Positions 8,346 to 18,756 are shown, numbered from the stretch's first letter. The stretch is DNA of 64,000 bases from Sphingomicrobium clamense (GCF_019264355.1 NZ_JAHVAH010000001.1:852001-916000), one strand, 5' to 3'. A program made the numbers and translations. The notes: a model not told the origin generated them from the sequence alone.

Positions 8346-9593
8346 ATGGACTTTGACCTTACGGAAAGGCAGGCATTTTTCCGCGACCGGGTGCGTAATT
8401 TCATCAATGAGCATGTGCGGCCGCGAGTCGGCGACTATCATGCGCAGATCGCCGAAGGGGATCGGTGGGAGCATTTGCAGGTCATCGAGGACCTGAAGCC
8501 CAAGGCGCGCGAGGCGGGTCTTTGGAACCTGTTCATGCCGCCGGGCGGCGCGCTGCAGCATGTCGACGAGACTTTTCCGTTCGAGGGCGAGCAGCTGACC
8601 AATCTCGAATATGCGCTGTGCGCCGAAGAAATGGGGCGCATCTTGTGGTCGGCGGAGGTGTTCAACTGCTCGGCGCCCGACACGGGCAACATGGAAGTGC
8701 TCCACCGTTACGGGACGCGGGAGCAGAAGGACGAGTGGCTCACGCCGCTGATGCGCGGGGAAATCCGTTCGGCCTTCCTGATGACCGAGCCGGGGGTGGC
8801 CTCTTCGGATGCGACCAATATCGAATGCCGTATCGAGCGCGACGGCGACGACTGTGTCATCAACGGGCGCAAATGGTGGTCGTCGGGCGCGGGCGATCCG
8901 CGCTGCAAGGTCGCGATCCTGATGGGCAAGACCGACCCCGAAGAGCATAAATATCGCCAGCAATCGATGGTGTTGATGCCCTTGGATGCCAAAGGCGTGA
9001 CGATCCACCGGGCGCTGACCGTCTACGGCTATGACGATGCGCCGCACGGGCATATGGAAATCAGCCTCGACAATGTGCGCGTGCCCGCGAGCAGCATCTT
9101 GCTGGGTGAGCGGCGCGGGTTCGAGATTGCGCAGGGTCGGCTGGGGCCGGGGCGCATTCATCATTGCATGCGGACGATCGGTGCGGCGGAAGAAGCGCTC
9201 GAGCTGATGGTCAAGCGGCTGCAGAGCCGGGTGGCGTTCGGCAAACGGATCGCCGAGCATTCGATCTGGGAACAGCGCGTGGCCGAGGCGCGGATCGAGA
9301 TCGACTGCACGCGGCTGTTGTGCCTCAAGGCCGCCGACATGATGGACAAGGTCGGCAACAAGGACGCCAAGGCCGAGATCGCGATGATCAAGGTCAAGGC
9401 GCCGCGCATGGCGCTGCAGGTGATCGACGACGCCGTGCAGGCGTTTGGCGGGGCAGGCGTGAGCCAGGATACGCCGCTGGCGCATAGCTGGGCGGGCATT
9501 CGCACGCTGCGGCTCGCCGACGGGCCCGACGAGGTGCACAACCGCACGATCGCGCGGCTGGAATATGCCAAGCATGCGGAACTGGCCAAGTGA
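8346..9593 (+). CDS. Acyl-CoA dehydrogenase, ACAD10/11-like
   Basis: A 415-residue acyl-CoA dehydrogenase. The start is the ATG at 8346 (MDFDLTERQ) behind GGGAGAAGGG, not the longer frame upstream. Landmarks are [64 protein letters not shown] and the C-terminal [17 protein letters not shown] typical of the ACAD10/11 branch. Members of this branch act on branched or hydroxylated acyl-CoAs, but the substrate here is unknown. The stop overlaps the GTG of the following SDR gene (GTGA), so translation is coupled in an operon with the SDR and the hydratase/dehydrogenase. Confidence 0.93.
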   Translation: MDFDLTERQAFFRDRVRNFINEHVRPRVGDYHAQIAEGDRWEHLQVIEDLKPKAREAGLWNLFMPPGGALQHVDETFPFEGEQLTNLEYALCAEEMGRILWSAEVFNCSAPDTGNMEVLHRYGTREQKDEWLTPLMRGEIRSAFLMTEPGVASSDATNIECRIERDGDDCVINGRKWWSSGAGDPRCKVAILMGKTDPEEHKYRQQSMVLMPLDAKGVTIHRALTVYGYDDAPHGHMEISLDNVRVPASSILLGERRGFEIAQGRLGPGRIHHCMRTIGAAEEALELMVKRLQSRVAFGKRIAEHSIWEQRVAEARIEIDCTRLLCLKAADMMDKVGNKDAKAEIAMIKVKAPRMALQVIDDAVQAFGGAGVSQDTPLAHSWAGIRTLRLADGPDEVHNRTIARLEYAKHAELAK

Positions 9594-10339
9594 GGCTAAA
9601 CGGCAAGATCGCGATCGTCACCGGCGCGGGATCGGGGATCGGCAAAGCGTCGGTGGAGCTGTTCCGCGAACATGGCGCGACGGTCGTTGGCGCGGACCTC
9701 AAGGGCGCGGACGTTGAGTGCGATGCGGGCTCCGAGGCTGCCGTTGCCAAATTGGTAGCCGATACGGTTGCCGAGCATGGCGGGCTCGACATCTTTTTCG
9801 CCAATGCGGGAATTTCTGGCGGGTTGGAGAGCATTTTCGAGCAGGACGAGTCCGCCTGGGCGGAGATCCTGCGCGTCAACACGATCGGCCCCGCGATGGC
9901 GATCAAATATGCCGCGCCCGAGATGAAGAAGCGCGGGGGCGGGTCGATCATCGCGACCGCGAGCGTGGCGGGGCTGCGTTCTGGCGCGGGGGGACCGGCC
10001 TATACCGCGTCCAAGGCGGCGGTGATCAACCTCGTGAAGATCGGGGCGCAGCAGCTGACCGGCTCGAACATACGCGTCAACGCCATCTGCCCCGGCCTCA
10101 TCGAAACCGGCATGACCGAATTCGTCTACGAACGTGCTCGCGCCAAGGGCGTCGAGGACAAGCTTGGCCACCTCAACCCGATGAAACGCGGTGGGCAGCC
10201 GATCGAAATTGCCAATGCCGCGCTGTTTTTGGCCTCCGACGAGGCATCTTACGTCAACGGCCATGCGTTGGTCGTGGACGGAGGCCTTTCGGCCTCGCAC
10301 CCGTTCAATCTTCAGGCCTATGGCCGCACTGCAATCTGA
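9590..10339 (+). CDS. Short-chain dehydrogenase/reductase (SDR)
   Basis: A 249-residue classical SDR, an NAD(P)-dependent oxidoreductase of the cytoplasm. It has the TGAGSGIG cofactor loop (residues 11-18), ANAG (71-74), the catalytic Ser125, Tyr138 and Lys142 in AYTASK, and the C-terminal [11 protein letters not shown]. The GTG start overlaps the previous stop by four bases. Its position in the beta-oxidation operon suggests oxidation of a 3-hydroxyacyl-CoA or a related alcohol. The fusion gene after it also has that activity, so this enzyme may serve a special branch. Confidence 0.92.
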   Translation: MRLNGKIAIVTGAGSGIGKASVELFREHGATVVGADLKGADVECDAGSEAAVAKLVADTVAEHGGLDIFFANAGISGGLESIFEQDESAWAEILRVNTIGPAMAIKYAAPEMKKRGGGSIIATASVAGLRSGAGGPAYTASKAAVINLVKIGAQQLTGSNIRVNAICPGLIETGMTEFVYERARAKGVEDKLGHLNPMKRGGQPIEIANAALFLASDEASYVNGHALVVDGGLSASHPFNLQAYGRTAI

Positions 10340-10355
10340 CCATTTGGAGAACCCA

Positions 10356-12410
10356 ATGACCGACCCGATCTCGTCCGAAAATCATGGCGATGTGCGTATC
10401 ATCTGGAGCGACAATCCGCCCGTGAACGCGCTGGGCGCGGCGGTGCGCCAGGGACTGGTGCGCGAGATCGAGGCGGCCGAGGATGACGACAGCGTCAAAG
10501 CGGTCGTGATCGCTTGCAAGGGCCGCACTTTCTTTGCGGGCGCCGACATCACCGAATTCGGCAAGCCGCCAGTCATGCCGTGGCTGCCCACGGTCGTCGA
10601 CCGCATCGAGGCGTGCGAAAAGCCGGTGGTCGCAGCGATCCACGGCACCGCGCTGGGCGGCGGGTGCGAAGTCGCGCTCGGTTGTCATTATCGCGTGGCG
10701 CTGCCGAGCGCGAAGCTGGGCTTTCCCGAAGTTAATCTGGGCCTCCTGCCGGGCGCAGGCGGGACGCAGCGCGGACCGCGCGTCGCGGGCGTCGAACTGG
10801 CGCTCAAGATGGCGACGACGGGTAAGCCGATCACGGCGGGCGAGGCGCATGACGCCGGGCTGGTCGACCGGATCGTCGAGGGCGACCTGGTCCAGCATGC
10901 AGTGGCCTATGCCGAGGAAGTGAAGGACGTGCGTCCGCTGCCGCGCTCGAGCGAACACAGCGACAAGATCGAGAATGTCGATCCGTCGGTGTTCGAGGAT
11001 TACAAGAAGGCCAACGCCAAGCTGTTCCGCGGCGACGTCGCGCCGCTCGCCAACCTCGAATGCATCAAGGCGGCGGTCGAGCAGCCCTACGAGCAGGGCG
11101 TGATGACCGAGCGCACCAAGTTCATGGAGCTGATGAGCGGCCCGCAGGCCAAGGCGCGGCAATATTTCTTCTTCGCCGAGCGCAAGGCCGCGAAGATCGA
11201 GGGCGTCGACGACAGCGTCGAGCCGCGCGAGATCAAGCGCGTGGGCGTGATCGGCGCCGGCACGATGGGTGGCGGCATCTCGATGAACTTCCTCACCGCG
11301 GGCATTCCCGTGACCATCGTCGAGATGAACCAGGAAGCGCTCGACCGCGGGACGGGCGTCATGCTCAAGAATTACCAGTCGACCGCGCGCAAGGGGCGGA
11401 TGACCGAAGAACAGGTCGAAGGCGCGATGGGGCTGTTGAAGCCGTCGCTCAACTTCGACGACCTTGGCGAATGCGATCTCATCATCGAGGCGGTGTACGA
11501 GAATATGGACGTGAAGAAGGACATTTTCACGAAGCTCGACGGGATCGCCAAGAATGGCGCGATCCTGGCGTCGAACACCTCCTATCTCGACATTAACGAG
11601 ATCGCGTCGGTGACCAAGAGGCCCGAGGACGTGGTCGGGCTGCACTTCTTCTCGCCCGCCAACATCATGAAGCTGCTCGAGGTCGTGCGCGGCGATAAGA
11701 CGGCGGACGACGTGCTGGTGACCGCGATGGCGCTGGCCAAGAAAATCAGGAAAGTCGCCGTCATCGCAGGCGTTTGTTACGGCTTTATCGGCAACCGCAT
11801 GCTGATCCCGCGCCAGCTGCAGGCGGAAAAGCTGCTCATGGAAGGCGCGACCCCGCAGCAGATCGACAAGGTGCATGTCGAGTTCGGCATGCCGATGGGG
11901 CCGTTCCAGATGGCCGACCTTGCCGGTGTCGACATCGGTTGGCACCGCGATCCGGAGCGGATCGAAAGCATCCGCGACGCGCTGTGTGCGATCGATCGCT
12001 GGGGCCAGAAGAAGGGCGCGGGCTTCTACGACTATGACGAGAACCGTCGTCCGAGCCCGAGCGAGAAGGTGCAGTCGATTATCGACGACTTTGCCGCCAA
12101 GCAGGGCATCGAGAAGCGCGAGATTTCCGATCAGGAGATTGTCGAGCGCACGCTTTACACGATGGTCAACGAGGGCGCGAAAATCCTCGACGAGGGCAAG
12201 GCGCAGCGGGCGAGCGATATCGATGTCGTGTGGGTCTACGGCTATGGCTGGCCGGTCTATCGCGGCGGTCCGATGTACTGGGCCGACAGCGAAGGACTCG
12301 ACACGATCGTCGAGGGGCTAAAGCGGCAGGAAGAGCGGCTGGGCGACGACTGGAGCTTCTCGCAGCTGTTGCTCGACAAGGCCGAGGCCGGAGAGAAGTT
12401 CACGCGTTAG
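10356..12410 (+). CDS. Fused enoyl-CoA hydratase / 3-hydroxyacyl-CoA dehydrogenase
   Basis: A 684-residue bifunctional beta-oxidation enzyme. The N-terminal crotonase domain contains [10 protein letters not shown] and the oxyanion region [19 protein letters not shown] (about 95-115). The NAD-binding domain starts near residue 300 with [12 protein letters not shown]. The 3-hydroxyacyl-CoA dehydrogenase signature follows ([15 protein letters not shown]), then two C-terminal domains ending near [15 protein letters not shown]. The order is that of FadB/FadJ. The ATG at 10356 follows TTTGGAGA, 16 bases after the SDR stop, in the same operon. The partner thiolase could be the one at 44-1198. Confidence 0.95.
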   Translation: MTDPISSENHGDVRIIWSDNPPVNALGAAVRQGLVREIEAAEDDDSVKAVVIACKGRTFFAGADITEFGKPPVMPWLPTVVDRIEACEKPVVAAIHGTALGGGCEVALGCHYRVALPSAKLGFPEVNLGLLPGAGGTQRGPRVAGVELALKMATTGKPITAGEAHDAGLVDRIVEGDLVQHAVAYAEEVKDVRPLPRSSEHSDKIENVDPSVFEDYKKANAKLFRGDVAPLANLECIKAAVEQPYEQGVMTERTKFMELMSGPQAKARQYFFFAERKAAKIEGVDDSVEPREIKRVGVIGAGTMGGGISMNFLTAGIPVTIVEMNQEALDRGTGVMLKNYQSTARKGRMTEEQVEGAMGLLKPSLNFDDLGECDLIIEAVYENMDVKKDIFTKLDGIAKNGAILASNTSYLDINEIASVTKRPEDVVGLHFFSPANIMKLLEVVRGDKTADDVLVTAMALAKKIRKVAVIAGVCYGFIGNRMLIPRQLQAEKLLMEGATPQQIDKVHVEFGMPMGPFQMADLAGVDIGWHRDPERIESIRDALCAIDRWGQKKGAGFYDYDENRRPSPSEKVQSIIDDFAAKQGIEKREISDQEIVERTLYTMVNEGAKILDEGKAQRASDIDVVWVYGYGWPVYRGGPMYWADSEGLDTIVEGLKRQEERLGDDWSFSQLLLDKAEAGEKFTR

Positions 12411-12415
12411 GCCTT

Positions 12416-12460
12416 GCTTGCTCCCTGCAAGCTTGCACATCCACGAATATTTGCTAGCCT
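12416..12460 (+). promoter_or_regulatory. Promoter with overlapping palindromes for the MarR gene
   Basis: TTGCAC (12433-12438), a 16-base spacer and TAGCCT (12455-12460) form a promoter only 6 bases before the ATG at 12467, so the mRNA would be leaderless or nearly so. GCTTGC-N5-GCAAGC (12416-12432) is an inverted repeat, and GCAAGCTTGC (12427-12436) is a perfect palindrome that runs into the -35 box. Both are placed to act as an operator, most simply for self-repression by the MarR product. Confidence 0.45.
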
Positions 12461-12466
12461 GCAACT

Positions 12467-12880
12467 ATGTGGGGAGCAGCATCACCTGAGCTTCTGGCGA
12501 GCCGGATGGCGGCGATCATGGAGCGATACGAAGAGGGCCGCGTCGAGAATGACCGCGCCTTTCGGCAAGAACGCACCATGTTGAAGGCGATCGGCGAACG
12601 AGAGCCAGCGACGCTGGGCGAGATTGCCGAGGCGACCGAGCGCGGGGCGCCGGCGCTGAGCCGGGCGGTCGACAGTGCGGTCAAGCGCGGGCTGGTCGAC
12701 AGGCGGCAGGATCCCGACAATCGGCGCAAGCTGCAGCTGCGGCTGACCGAAGCCGGACAGCACAAGGTCGACGAAGCGGTGATCGATTCAGGGCCGATGG
12801 TCGAACGCTTCCAGCGGCTGGCGCAATCGGAATTGCGGGCCATCGAGCGGGCCATCGAAATTTTGGAACGGGCAGGCTGA
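12467..12880 (+). CDS. MarR-family transcriptional regulator
   Basis: A 137-residue winged-helix protein. Residues about 45-95 give the recognition region (EIAEATERGAPALSRAVDSAV) and the wing (KRGLVDRRQDPDNRRKLQL) with the Asp-x-Arg typical of MarR. It should be a dimeric DNA-binding repressor that responds to a small ligand. It follows the beta-oxidation operon by 56 bases in the same direction and has palindromes over its own promoter. A CoA thioester or other aromatic or fatty ligand is a reasonable guess, not shown by sequence. Confidence 0.88.
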   Translation: MWGAASPELLASRMAAIMERYEEGRVENDRAFRQERTMLKAIGEREPATLGEIAEATERGAPALSRAVDSAVKRGLVDRRQDPDNRRKLQLRLTEAGQHKVDEAVIDSGPMVERFQRLAQSELRAIERAIEILERAG

Positions 12881-12995
12881 CGGTAACCATTTGGCGATTG
12901 TCGTCGAATCCCGTTCAGCATATGTTATCCGGGAACCTGCGAGGCTGCAGGGAATTGGAGTATTTCCAAGGCTTTAAGAGTGGGGTTGTAACGAC

Positions 12996-14366
12996 GTGAC
13001 GTATCGAACGATGATCAAGTCGGCCTGTCTCGGCTCCGCACTGGCGCTGATGGCTGCTCCTGCATATGCGCAGGAAGCCCCCGATCCGCTACCTGGAGAG
13101 CCGACATTGGCCGCGCGGCCGCCGGTGGCGGAATTCACGGTCGCCAAGCCGGTCGTGAGCCAGGGCGTCATTGCCGCCTTTTACGACACCTTTCGGCCCG
13201 GCATGGTGTTTCTTGAACGGCCCGATTTCGATGTGGGCATTGCGCGCATGCTCGACGTGCTCGATCGGTCGGTGGTCGAGGGGCTCGCCGAAGGCCCGCG
13301 ACTTGCCGCGACCATCCGCCGCGAACTGGAAATCGGCATTCCTACCGATCCCGGACAGCGCGCCGCGCTCGATCGGCTGATCAGCCGCGCGTGGATGAGC
13401 TACATGGCGACGGTCAAGGCACCGGTGCCGGGCATGCTCTACGGCGCCGACTGGGTGAAGCCCAAGGGCAACCAGCCGCATGAAGTGCTGCTGACCGCCA
13501 AGGCGGTGCCCGACCTCGCGCAGCACGTCACCGACATGTCGAACGTGAACTATTTCTACGACCGGATCCGCGATGCGGAGTGGAAGCGGCTGGGCGAACG
13601 GCCGGGCGCGCAGCCCGACCCGCGCGTGGTCGCCAACCTGGCTCGCGCCCGTGCCATGCCGCGCAAGGGTCGCTACGTCCTTGTCGACAGTGCGAGCCAG
13701 ACGCTGTGGATGGTCGAGAACGGACAGCCGGTCGACAGCATGAAGGTCGTGGTGGGCAAGGTGTCCTACGCGACGCCTATGATCGCGAGTCTCATCCATT
13801 ACGCGACGTTCAATCCATACTGGCACGTCCCCGATCACTTGGCGAGGGGCTACCTGGCCGACGGCATGCTGCGCGAGGGACGGCGTTACGCCGAGCGCAA
13901 CGGCTACGAGATGATCGATAGCTGGTCGTACGAAGCCAATGTGCTCGATCCCATGTCGATCGACTGGAAGGCTGTGAAGGCCGGCACGGCCAAGGTGCAA
14001 GCGCGCCAGCTTCCGAGCAAAATCAACTCGATGGGCAAGATCAAATTCGACTTTCCCAATCCCGAGGGCATCTATTTGCACGACACGCCCAAAAAGGAAT
14101 ATTTCGACCTGTCGGAACGCGACCTGTCGAACGGATGTATTCGTCTCGAAGATGCCATGCGGCTGGGTCGCTGGCTGCTTCGCGAAGAGCCGGTAGCGCC
14201 TAATGCCGACCCTGAGCAGTTCGTGCCGCTCCCTGTCGGGACCGCGGTCTATGTGACTTATCTGACGGCGACGGTGGACGAGGGCGGGCAGCTGGCCTTC
14301 CTCGACGATATCTATAGCTGGGACCCGGTGGTCGGCGGCGCGCAGCAGGCGCAAGGCCAGCGCTAA
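12996..14366 (+). CDS. L,D-transpeptidase, YcbB/LdtD-like
   Basis: A periplasmic enzyme that makes 3-3 peptidoglycan crosslinks. The 456 residues begin with a signal peptide ending near APAYAQ. An alpha-helical region follows, and the YkuD catalytic domain lies at about 220-400 with YLHDTPKKEYFDLSERDLS and nucleophile Cys381 in SNGCIR. The size and internal layout fit the YcbB class more than short YkuD proteins. The GTG at 12996 is the chosen start. The ATG at 13011 is possible and would shorten only the signal peptide n-region. It stands alone, with a terminator after the stop. Confidence 0.9.
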   Translation: MTYRTMIKSACLGSALALMAAPAYAQEAPDPLPGEPTLAARPPVAEFTVAKPVVSQGVIAAFYDTFRPGMVFLERPDFDVGIARMLDVLDRSVVEGLAEGPRLAATIRRELEIGIPTDPGQRAALDRLISRAWMSYMATVKAPVPGMLYGADWVKPKGNQPHEVLLTAKAVPDLAQHVTDMSNVNYFYDRIRDAEWKRLGERPGAQPDPRVVANLARARAMPRKGRYVLVDSASQTLWMVENGQPVDSMKVVVGKVSYATPMIASLIHYATFNPYWHVPDHLARGYLADGMLREGRRYAERNGYEMIDSWSYEANVLDPMSIDWKAVKAGTAKVQARQLPSKINSMGKIKFDFPNPEGIYLHDTPKKEYFDLSERDLSNGCIRLEDAMRLGRWLLREEPVAPNADPEQFVPLPVGTAVYVTYLTATVDEGGQLAFLDDIYSWDPVVGGAQQAQGQR

Positions 14367-14385
14367 AGCGCGTATGAGAAAGACG

Positions 14386-14420
14386 AAGGCCCGGGCCGCA
14401 AGGCTCGGGCCTTTCTTTTT
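14386..14420 (+). terminator. Rho-independent terminator after the L,D-transpeptidase
   Basis: A 12-base stem (AAGGCCCGGGCC / GGCTCGGGCCTT, one mismatch) with a 4-base loop, followed by TTTCTTTTT. Confidence 0.85.
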
Positions 14421-14470
14421 GCGCGCAATCCGTGCGTACACACCACAGGCTGATGGCGCGCATAAGAAAA

Positions 14471-14496
14471 GGGCCGGAGCATTGCTGCTCCGGCCC
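14471..14496 (-). terminator. Terminator of OmpA-like gene B
   Basis: A perfect 10-base stem GGGCCGGAGC / GCTCCGGCCC. Read on the minus strand it is followed by TTTTCTT, just after the end of the OmpA-like gene. Confidence 0.88.
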
Positions 14497-14530
14497 TCTC
14501 TTTCACTAGCCTAAGCCAGTGCCCTGTCGC

Positions 14531-15382
<852 letters not shown>

Positions 15383-15478
15383 ATAAAACTAACTCCTTCT
15401 GATCACTCGAAATTTAATACGGTCGATTGCTGCCGTTTAGATCCGAAGACCTTCAAACTACCGACCTTATTTCTTGGG

Positions 15479-15564
15479 TGCAACGATGAAAACTGCCCCT
15501 CACGTGATTCCCTGTTTTAGGAGCGCGCCAACTTGGAGTTTTATCCAAGTTAGTCAGCCCTCTA
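15479..15564 (-). promoter_or_regulatory. Conserved mRNA leader elements upstream of OmpA-like copy B
   Basis: Within the leader are a block at 15480-15512 (plus strand TGCAACGATGAAAA, TGCCCCT, GTGAT) and CAGCCCTCTA at 15555-15564. The same blocks occur 75 bases apart, at nearly the same distance from the start codon, before copy A (16623-16707). The rest of the leader differs, so these parts are probably kept by selection. Confidence 0.6.
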
Positions 15565-15571
15565 ACACCGC

Positions 15572-15596
15572 AACGTGCCACCCTAGGATCGGTTCC
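15572..15596 (-). promoter_or_regulatory. EcfG-type (general stress sigma) promoter for OmpA-like copy B
   Basis: On the minus strand this reads GGAAC, exactly 16 bases, then CGTT. That matches the GGAAC-N16/17-CGTT pattern known for alphaproteobacterial EcfG sigma factors. Transcription would start about 10 bases downstream, giving a leader of about 180 nt. The homologous position before copy A reads GGAAA-N16-CGTT. Confidence 0.6.
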
Positions 15597-15631
15597 CGCA
15601 CGTGTGGAATTTGACATAAATCATAAAAAAC

Positions 15632-15658
15632 GGGTCCGGAGTGTTGCACTCCGGACCC
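15632..15658 (-). terminator. Terminator of OmpA-like gene A
   Basis: A perfect 12-base stem GGGTCCGGAGTG / CACTCCGGACCC with a 3-base loop, followed on the minus strand by GTTTTTTATG. Confidence 0.9.
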
Positions 15659-15691
15659 ACTTTCTTGGCCGGCCTAGCCGGTCCGCGTCGC

Positions 15692-16522
15692 TTAACCGCG
15701 CTCGGGTTCGGGCGGCGGCGGCGGCGGGGGCGGCGGCGGCGGCGGCGGACATTCGTCCGTGGCCAGGATCACCGAGCCGTCCGGGCACGTAATCGTCGCC
15801 GGAGGCGGCGGCGGCGGCGGCGGAGGCGGCGGGGGCGGCGGAGGCGGGGGCGGAGGCGCAGCCTGGCCGAAGTTATAGATCAGGCTGGCGAGCAGCGAGT
15901 GCGTTGCCAGCTCACCCTGCCAGTCGGCATCGGGCCAATCGGGCTCTTCGTTGAGCCCGCCCGAACGCCAGTAGCGATACTTGAGGCCGGCATCGAGGCT
16001 GTCGCTGATCGGCACGCGGAAACCCGCGATCAATTGCCACTGCAGTGCATAGTCCTTGAGTTCGACGATCGAGCGCGCGCTCGAGTCCGTCGTCACCGTG
16101 ACCGATGACTGGCCGGTGCCAAGACCGCCGCCGACATAGAAGGCGGTGCCGCCGTCATCGTCGCCGAAGTCGAGCAGCACGTTGACCATCGCCGAATAGG
16201 CGCGCGAGCGACCATCCGCATCAATGTCGCCAGCGCCGACCAGGCTGTAATTGTCATGGCCGGCACGCTTGTAGCCAAGCTCGAGCTCGGTACGAACCAT
16301 ACCGAAGTCGTAGCCGATGATGCCGTCGACGTCGTAACCGAGGTCGTGTTCGCCGGTGCCAACGAGCGAGAAGGCATCGCTGCCCGGTGCGGCATTTTCC
16401 ACGTCGATGTCTTCGACGAGCATGATGCCGCCTTCGACGCCGACATACATGTGGCCATCCTGCGCCATCGCCGGGGTGGCGAGAGCGGCGGTAGCCACTG
16501 CTGTCAGGAGAATTTTCTTCAT
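15692..16522 (-). CDS. OmpA-like outer-membrane beta-barrel with polyproline tail (copy A)
   Basis: A 276-residue tandem paralogue of the gene downstream. The start is the ATG at 16522 (MKKILLTAVATAALATPAMA) behind GGAAGGAA; the longer frame upstream is leader. The barrel strands mirror copy B (FGMVRTELELGYKRAGHD, YALQWQLIAGFRV, LDAGLKYRYWRSG). The tail is nearly identical, with long proline runs around a TCPDGSVILATDEC loop, and ends PEPERG without a peptidoglycan-binding domain. The barrels differ in the exposed loops (NAAPGSDAFSLVG here, TIFLGEDGNGQS in B), as expected for surface variation after duplication. Each copy has its own promoter and terminator. Confidence 0.88.
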   Translation of the reverse strand: MKKILLTAVATAALATPAMAQDGHMYVGVEGGIMLVEDIDVENAAPGSDAFSLVGTGEHDLGYDVDGIIGYDFGMVRTELELGYKRAGHDNYSLVGAGDIDADGRSRAYSAMVNVLLDFGDDDGGTAFYVGGGLGTGQSSVTVTTDSSARSIVELKDYALQWQLIAGFRVPISDSLDAGLKYRYWRSGGLNEEPDWPDADWQGELATHSLLASLIYNFGQAAPPPPPPPPPPPPPPPPPPPATITCPDGSVILATDECPPPPPPPPPPPPPEPERG

Positions 16523-16622
16523 CTGTATTCCTTCCTTCCGATCACTCGAAATTCTGGCGATCCCAAGTCCCCGTTTCGAACCGAAGAACCCCAAGCAAAA
16601 AATACCTGTCGCTCTCTAGCAC

Positions 16623-16707
16623 TGCAACGATGAAAAGATTTGCCCCTAAGTGATCCCTTTCGCTGTCTACCCGCACTGGGGAAAATCCCAGCACGTACAG
16701 CCCTCTA
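16623..16707 (-). promoter_or_regulatory. Conserved mRNA leader elements upstream of OmpA-like copy A
   Basis: The block TGCAACGATGAAAA...TGCCCCT..GTGAT at 16623-16656 and CAGCCCTCTA at 16698-16707 (plus-strand wording) recur 75 bases apart before copy B. Both lie in the leader, about 100 and 180 nt from the start codon. They may be a structured or small-RNA-binding leader element. Confidence 0.6.
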
Positions 16708-16715
16708 GGAGGCGG

Positions 16716-16740
16716 AACGGGTGTCTCCCCGTTTGTTTCC
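16716..16740 (-). promoter_or_regulatory. EcfG-like promoter for OmpA-like copy A
   Basis: The minus strand reads GGAAA-N16-CGTT, one base off the EcfG consensus. It sits at the position corresponding to the perfect match before copy B, 8 bases from the shared TAGAGGGCTG block. The remaining part of 16741-16897, up to typA, shows no promoter that I trust for the plus strand. Confidence 0.5.
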
Positions 16741-16897
16741 ACGAAACAGCGGTTTTTTGATGGGGTGGGTCGCAATGTTGCCCAAATGTCGCACTACTAG
16801 AGGACGCCAACAGCCCATTGAGGCCTAATTGCTGCGTTGCAGCATCGCGGCTGATCCCCTATGGGCGCAGCGAAATTCCCCGATTGGACAAAAGATT

Positions 16898-18715
16898 ATG
16901 AGCCTTCGCAACGTCGCGATCATCGCGCACGTCGACCACGGTAAGACCACCCTCGTCGACCAGCTGTTTCGCCAGTCCGGCACCTTCCGCGACAACCAGC
17001 GCGTGGAAGAACGGGCCATGGACAGCAACGAGCTCGAGAAAGAGCGCGGCATCACCATCCTGGCAAAGTGCACCTCGGTCGAGTGGCAGGATACGCGCAT
17101 CAACATCGTCGATACGCCCGGCCACGCCGACTTCGGCGCCGAGGTCGAGCGCATCCTGAGCATGGTCGACGGTGTCATCCTGCTGGTCGACGCCGCCGAA
17201 GGGCCGATGCCGCAGACCAAGTTCGTGACCGGCAAGGCGCTGGGCCTCGGTCTCAAGCCGATCGTGGTCGTCAACAAGATCGACCGCCCCGACGCGCGCG
17301 CGGCGGAAGTGCTCGACGAGGTGTTCGAGCTGTTCCTCAACCTCGATGCGAGCGACGAACAGCTCGACTTTCCCGTGCTCTATGCCTCGGGCCGCTCGGG
17401 CTATGCCGGTCTCACCGACGACGTGCGCGAGGGCGACCTCACGCCGTTGTTCGAAAAGATCGTCGAGCATGTCCCGGCGCCCGGCCTCGACGAGACGGCG
17501 GAATTCAAGATGCTTGCGACGCTGCTCGACCGCGACAACTTCCTCGGGCGTATCCTGACCGGCCGGATCGAGAGCGGCACGCTCAAGGTCGGCGACCCGA
17601 TCAAGGCGCTCGACGTCAACGGCAACAAGGTCGAAGAAGGCCGCTGCACCAAGCTGTTCGCCTTCGACGGGCTCGAGCGCGTGGCGGTGGAGCAGGCCAA
17701 GGCGGGCGACATCGTCGCGATCGCGGGCCTCGTGAAGGCGACCGTGTCGAACACGATCGGGACGCCGGAAATGACCGAGCCGCTTCAGGCGCGTGAAATC
17801 GACCCGCCGACGCTCTCGATGACCTTTGCGGTCAACGACAGCCCCTATGCCGGGCAGGATGGCGACAAGGTCCAGAGCCGCGTCATTCGCGACCGGCTCG
17901 AGCGTGAAGCCGAGACCAACGTCGCGATCCGCGTGTCGGAAAGCGCCGACCGCGACAGCTTCGAAGTGGCGGGTCGCGGCGAATTGCAGCTCGGCGTGCT
18001 GATCGAGAATATGCGCCGCGAAGGGTTCGAACTGTCGATTTCGCGCCCGCGCGTTCTGTTCCGCGACGGCCCCGATGGTCGCGAGGAGCCGTATGAGAGC
18101 GTTGTCGTCGACGTCGATGACGAGTTTTCGGGCACGGTCGTCGAGAAGATGGCGGTGCGCAAGGCCGAGATGACCGACATGCGCCCCTCGGGCGGCGGCA
18201 AGACGCGCCTGACCTTCAGTGCGCCGTCGCGCGGCCTGATCGGCTATCACGGCGAATTCCTGTCGGATACGCGCGGGACGGGCATCATGAACCGCGTGTT
18301 CGAGAAATACGGACCCTACAAGGGCAAGATCGAGGGTCGCCAGAATGGCGTGCTCATCTCGATGGATAAGGGGCAGGCAGTCGCCTACGCGCTCAACGCG
18401 CTGGAAGATCGTGGCATCTTGTTCATCTCGCCGGGCGAAGCGCTCTACGCCGGCATGGTGATCGGCGAGAATGCCAAGCCGCAGGATCTCGAGGTCAATG
18501 CGCAAAAGTCCAAGCAGCTGACCAACTTCCGCTCGACCGGCAAGGACGAGGGCATCCGCCTGACACCGCCGCGTCGAATGACGCTGGAACAGGCGATCGC
18601 CTACATCCAGGATGACGAGCTGGTCGAGGTGACGCCCAAGAACGTGCGCATCCGCAAACGCTATCTCGACACGCACGAACGCAAGAAGATGGCGCGCAAG
18701 ATGGAAGACGCTTAA
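16898..18715 (+). CDS. typA: Ribosome-associated GTPase TypA/BipA
   Basis: A 605-residue translational GTPase related to EF-G that helps 50S assembly and stress adaptation. The start is the ATG at 16898 (MSLRNVAIIAHVDHGKTTL); the frame upstream is not conserved. G motifs are HVDHGKTT (11-18), DTPGHADF and NKIDRPDA. EF-G-like domains III and V follow (GRGELQLGVLIENMRREGFE, RPSGGGKTRLTF) and then the BipA-specific C-terminal domain (LTPPRRMTLEQAIAYI). A nested hairpin follows the stop. It is monocistronic and divergent from the OmpA-like genes. Confidence 0.97.
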   Translation: MSLRNVAIIAHVDHGKTTLVDQLFRQSGTFRDNQRVEERAMDSNELEKERGITILAKCTSVEWQDTRINIVDTPGHADFGAEVERILSMVDGVILLVDAAEGPMPQTKFVTGKALGLGLKPIVVVNKIDRPDARAAEVLDEVFELFLNLDASDEQLDFPVLYASGRSGYAGLTDDVREGDLTPLFEKIVEHVPAPGLDETAEFKMLATLLDRDNFLGRILTGRIESGTLKVGDPIKALDVNGNKVEEGRCTKLFAFDGLERVAVEQAKAGDIVAIAGLVKATVSNTIGTPEMTEPLQAREIDPPTLSMTFAVNDSPYAGQDGDKVQSRVIRDRLEREAETNVAIRVSESADRDSFEVAGRGELQLGVLIENMRREGFELSISRPRVLFRDGPDGREEPYESVVVDVDDEFSGTVVEKMAVRKAEMTDMRPSGGGKTRLTFSAPSRGLIGYHGEFLSDTRGTGIMNRVFEKYGPYKGKIEGRQNGVLISMDKGQAVAYALNALEDRGILFISPGEALYAGMVIGENAKPQDLEVNAQKSKQLTNFRSTGKDEGIRLTPPRRMTLEQAIAYIQDDELVEVTPKNVRIRKRYLDTHERKKMARKMEDA

Positions 18716-18756
18716 CCATATTTCGCAGGTGCAATATTCATCTGCCAGACAGGTTG

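Noticed and set aside
8265..9575. An N-terminal extension of the minus-strand acyl-CoA dehydrogenase
   Set aside because: The extra residues are antisense of the plus-strand dehydrogenase at 8346. The GTG at 8264 has a ribosome-binding site and gives the normal family length.
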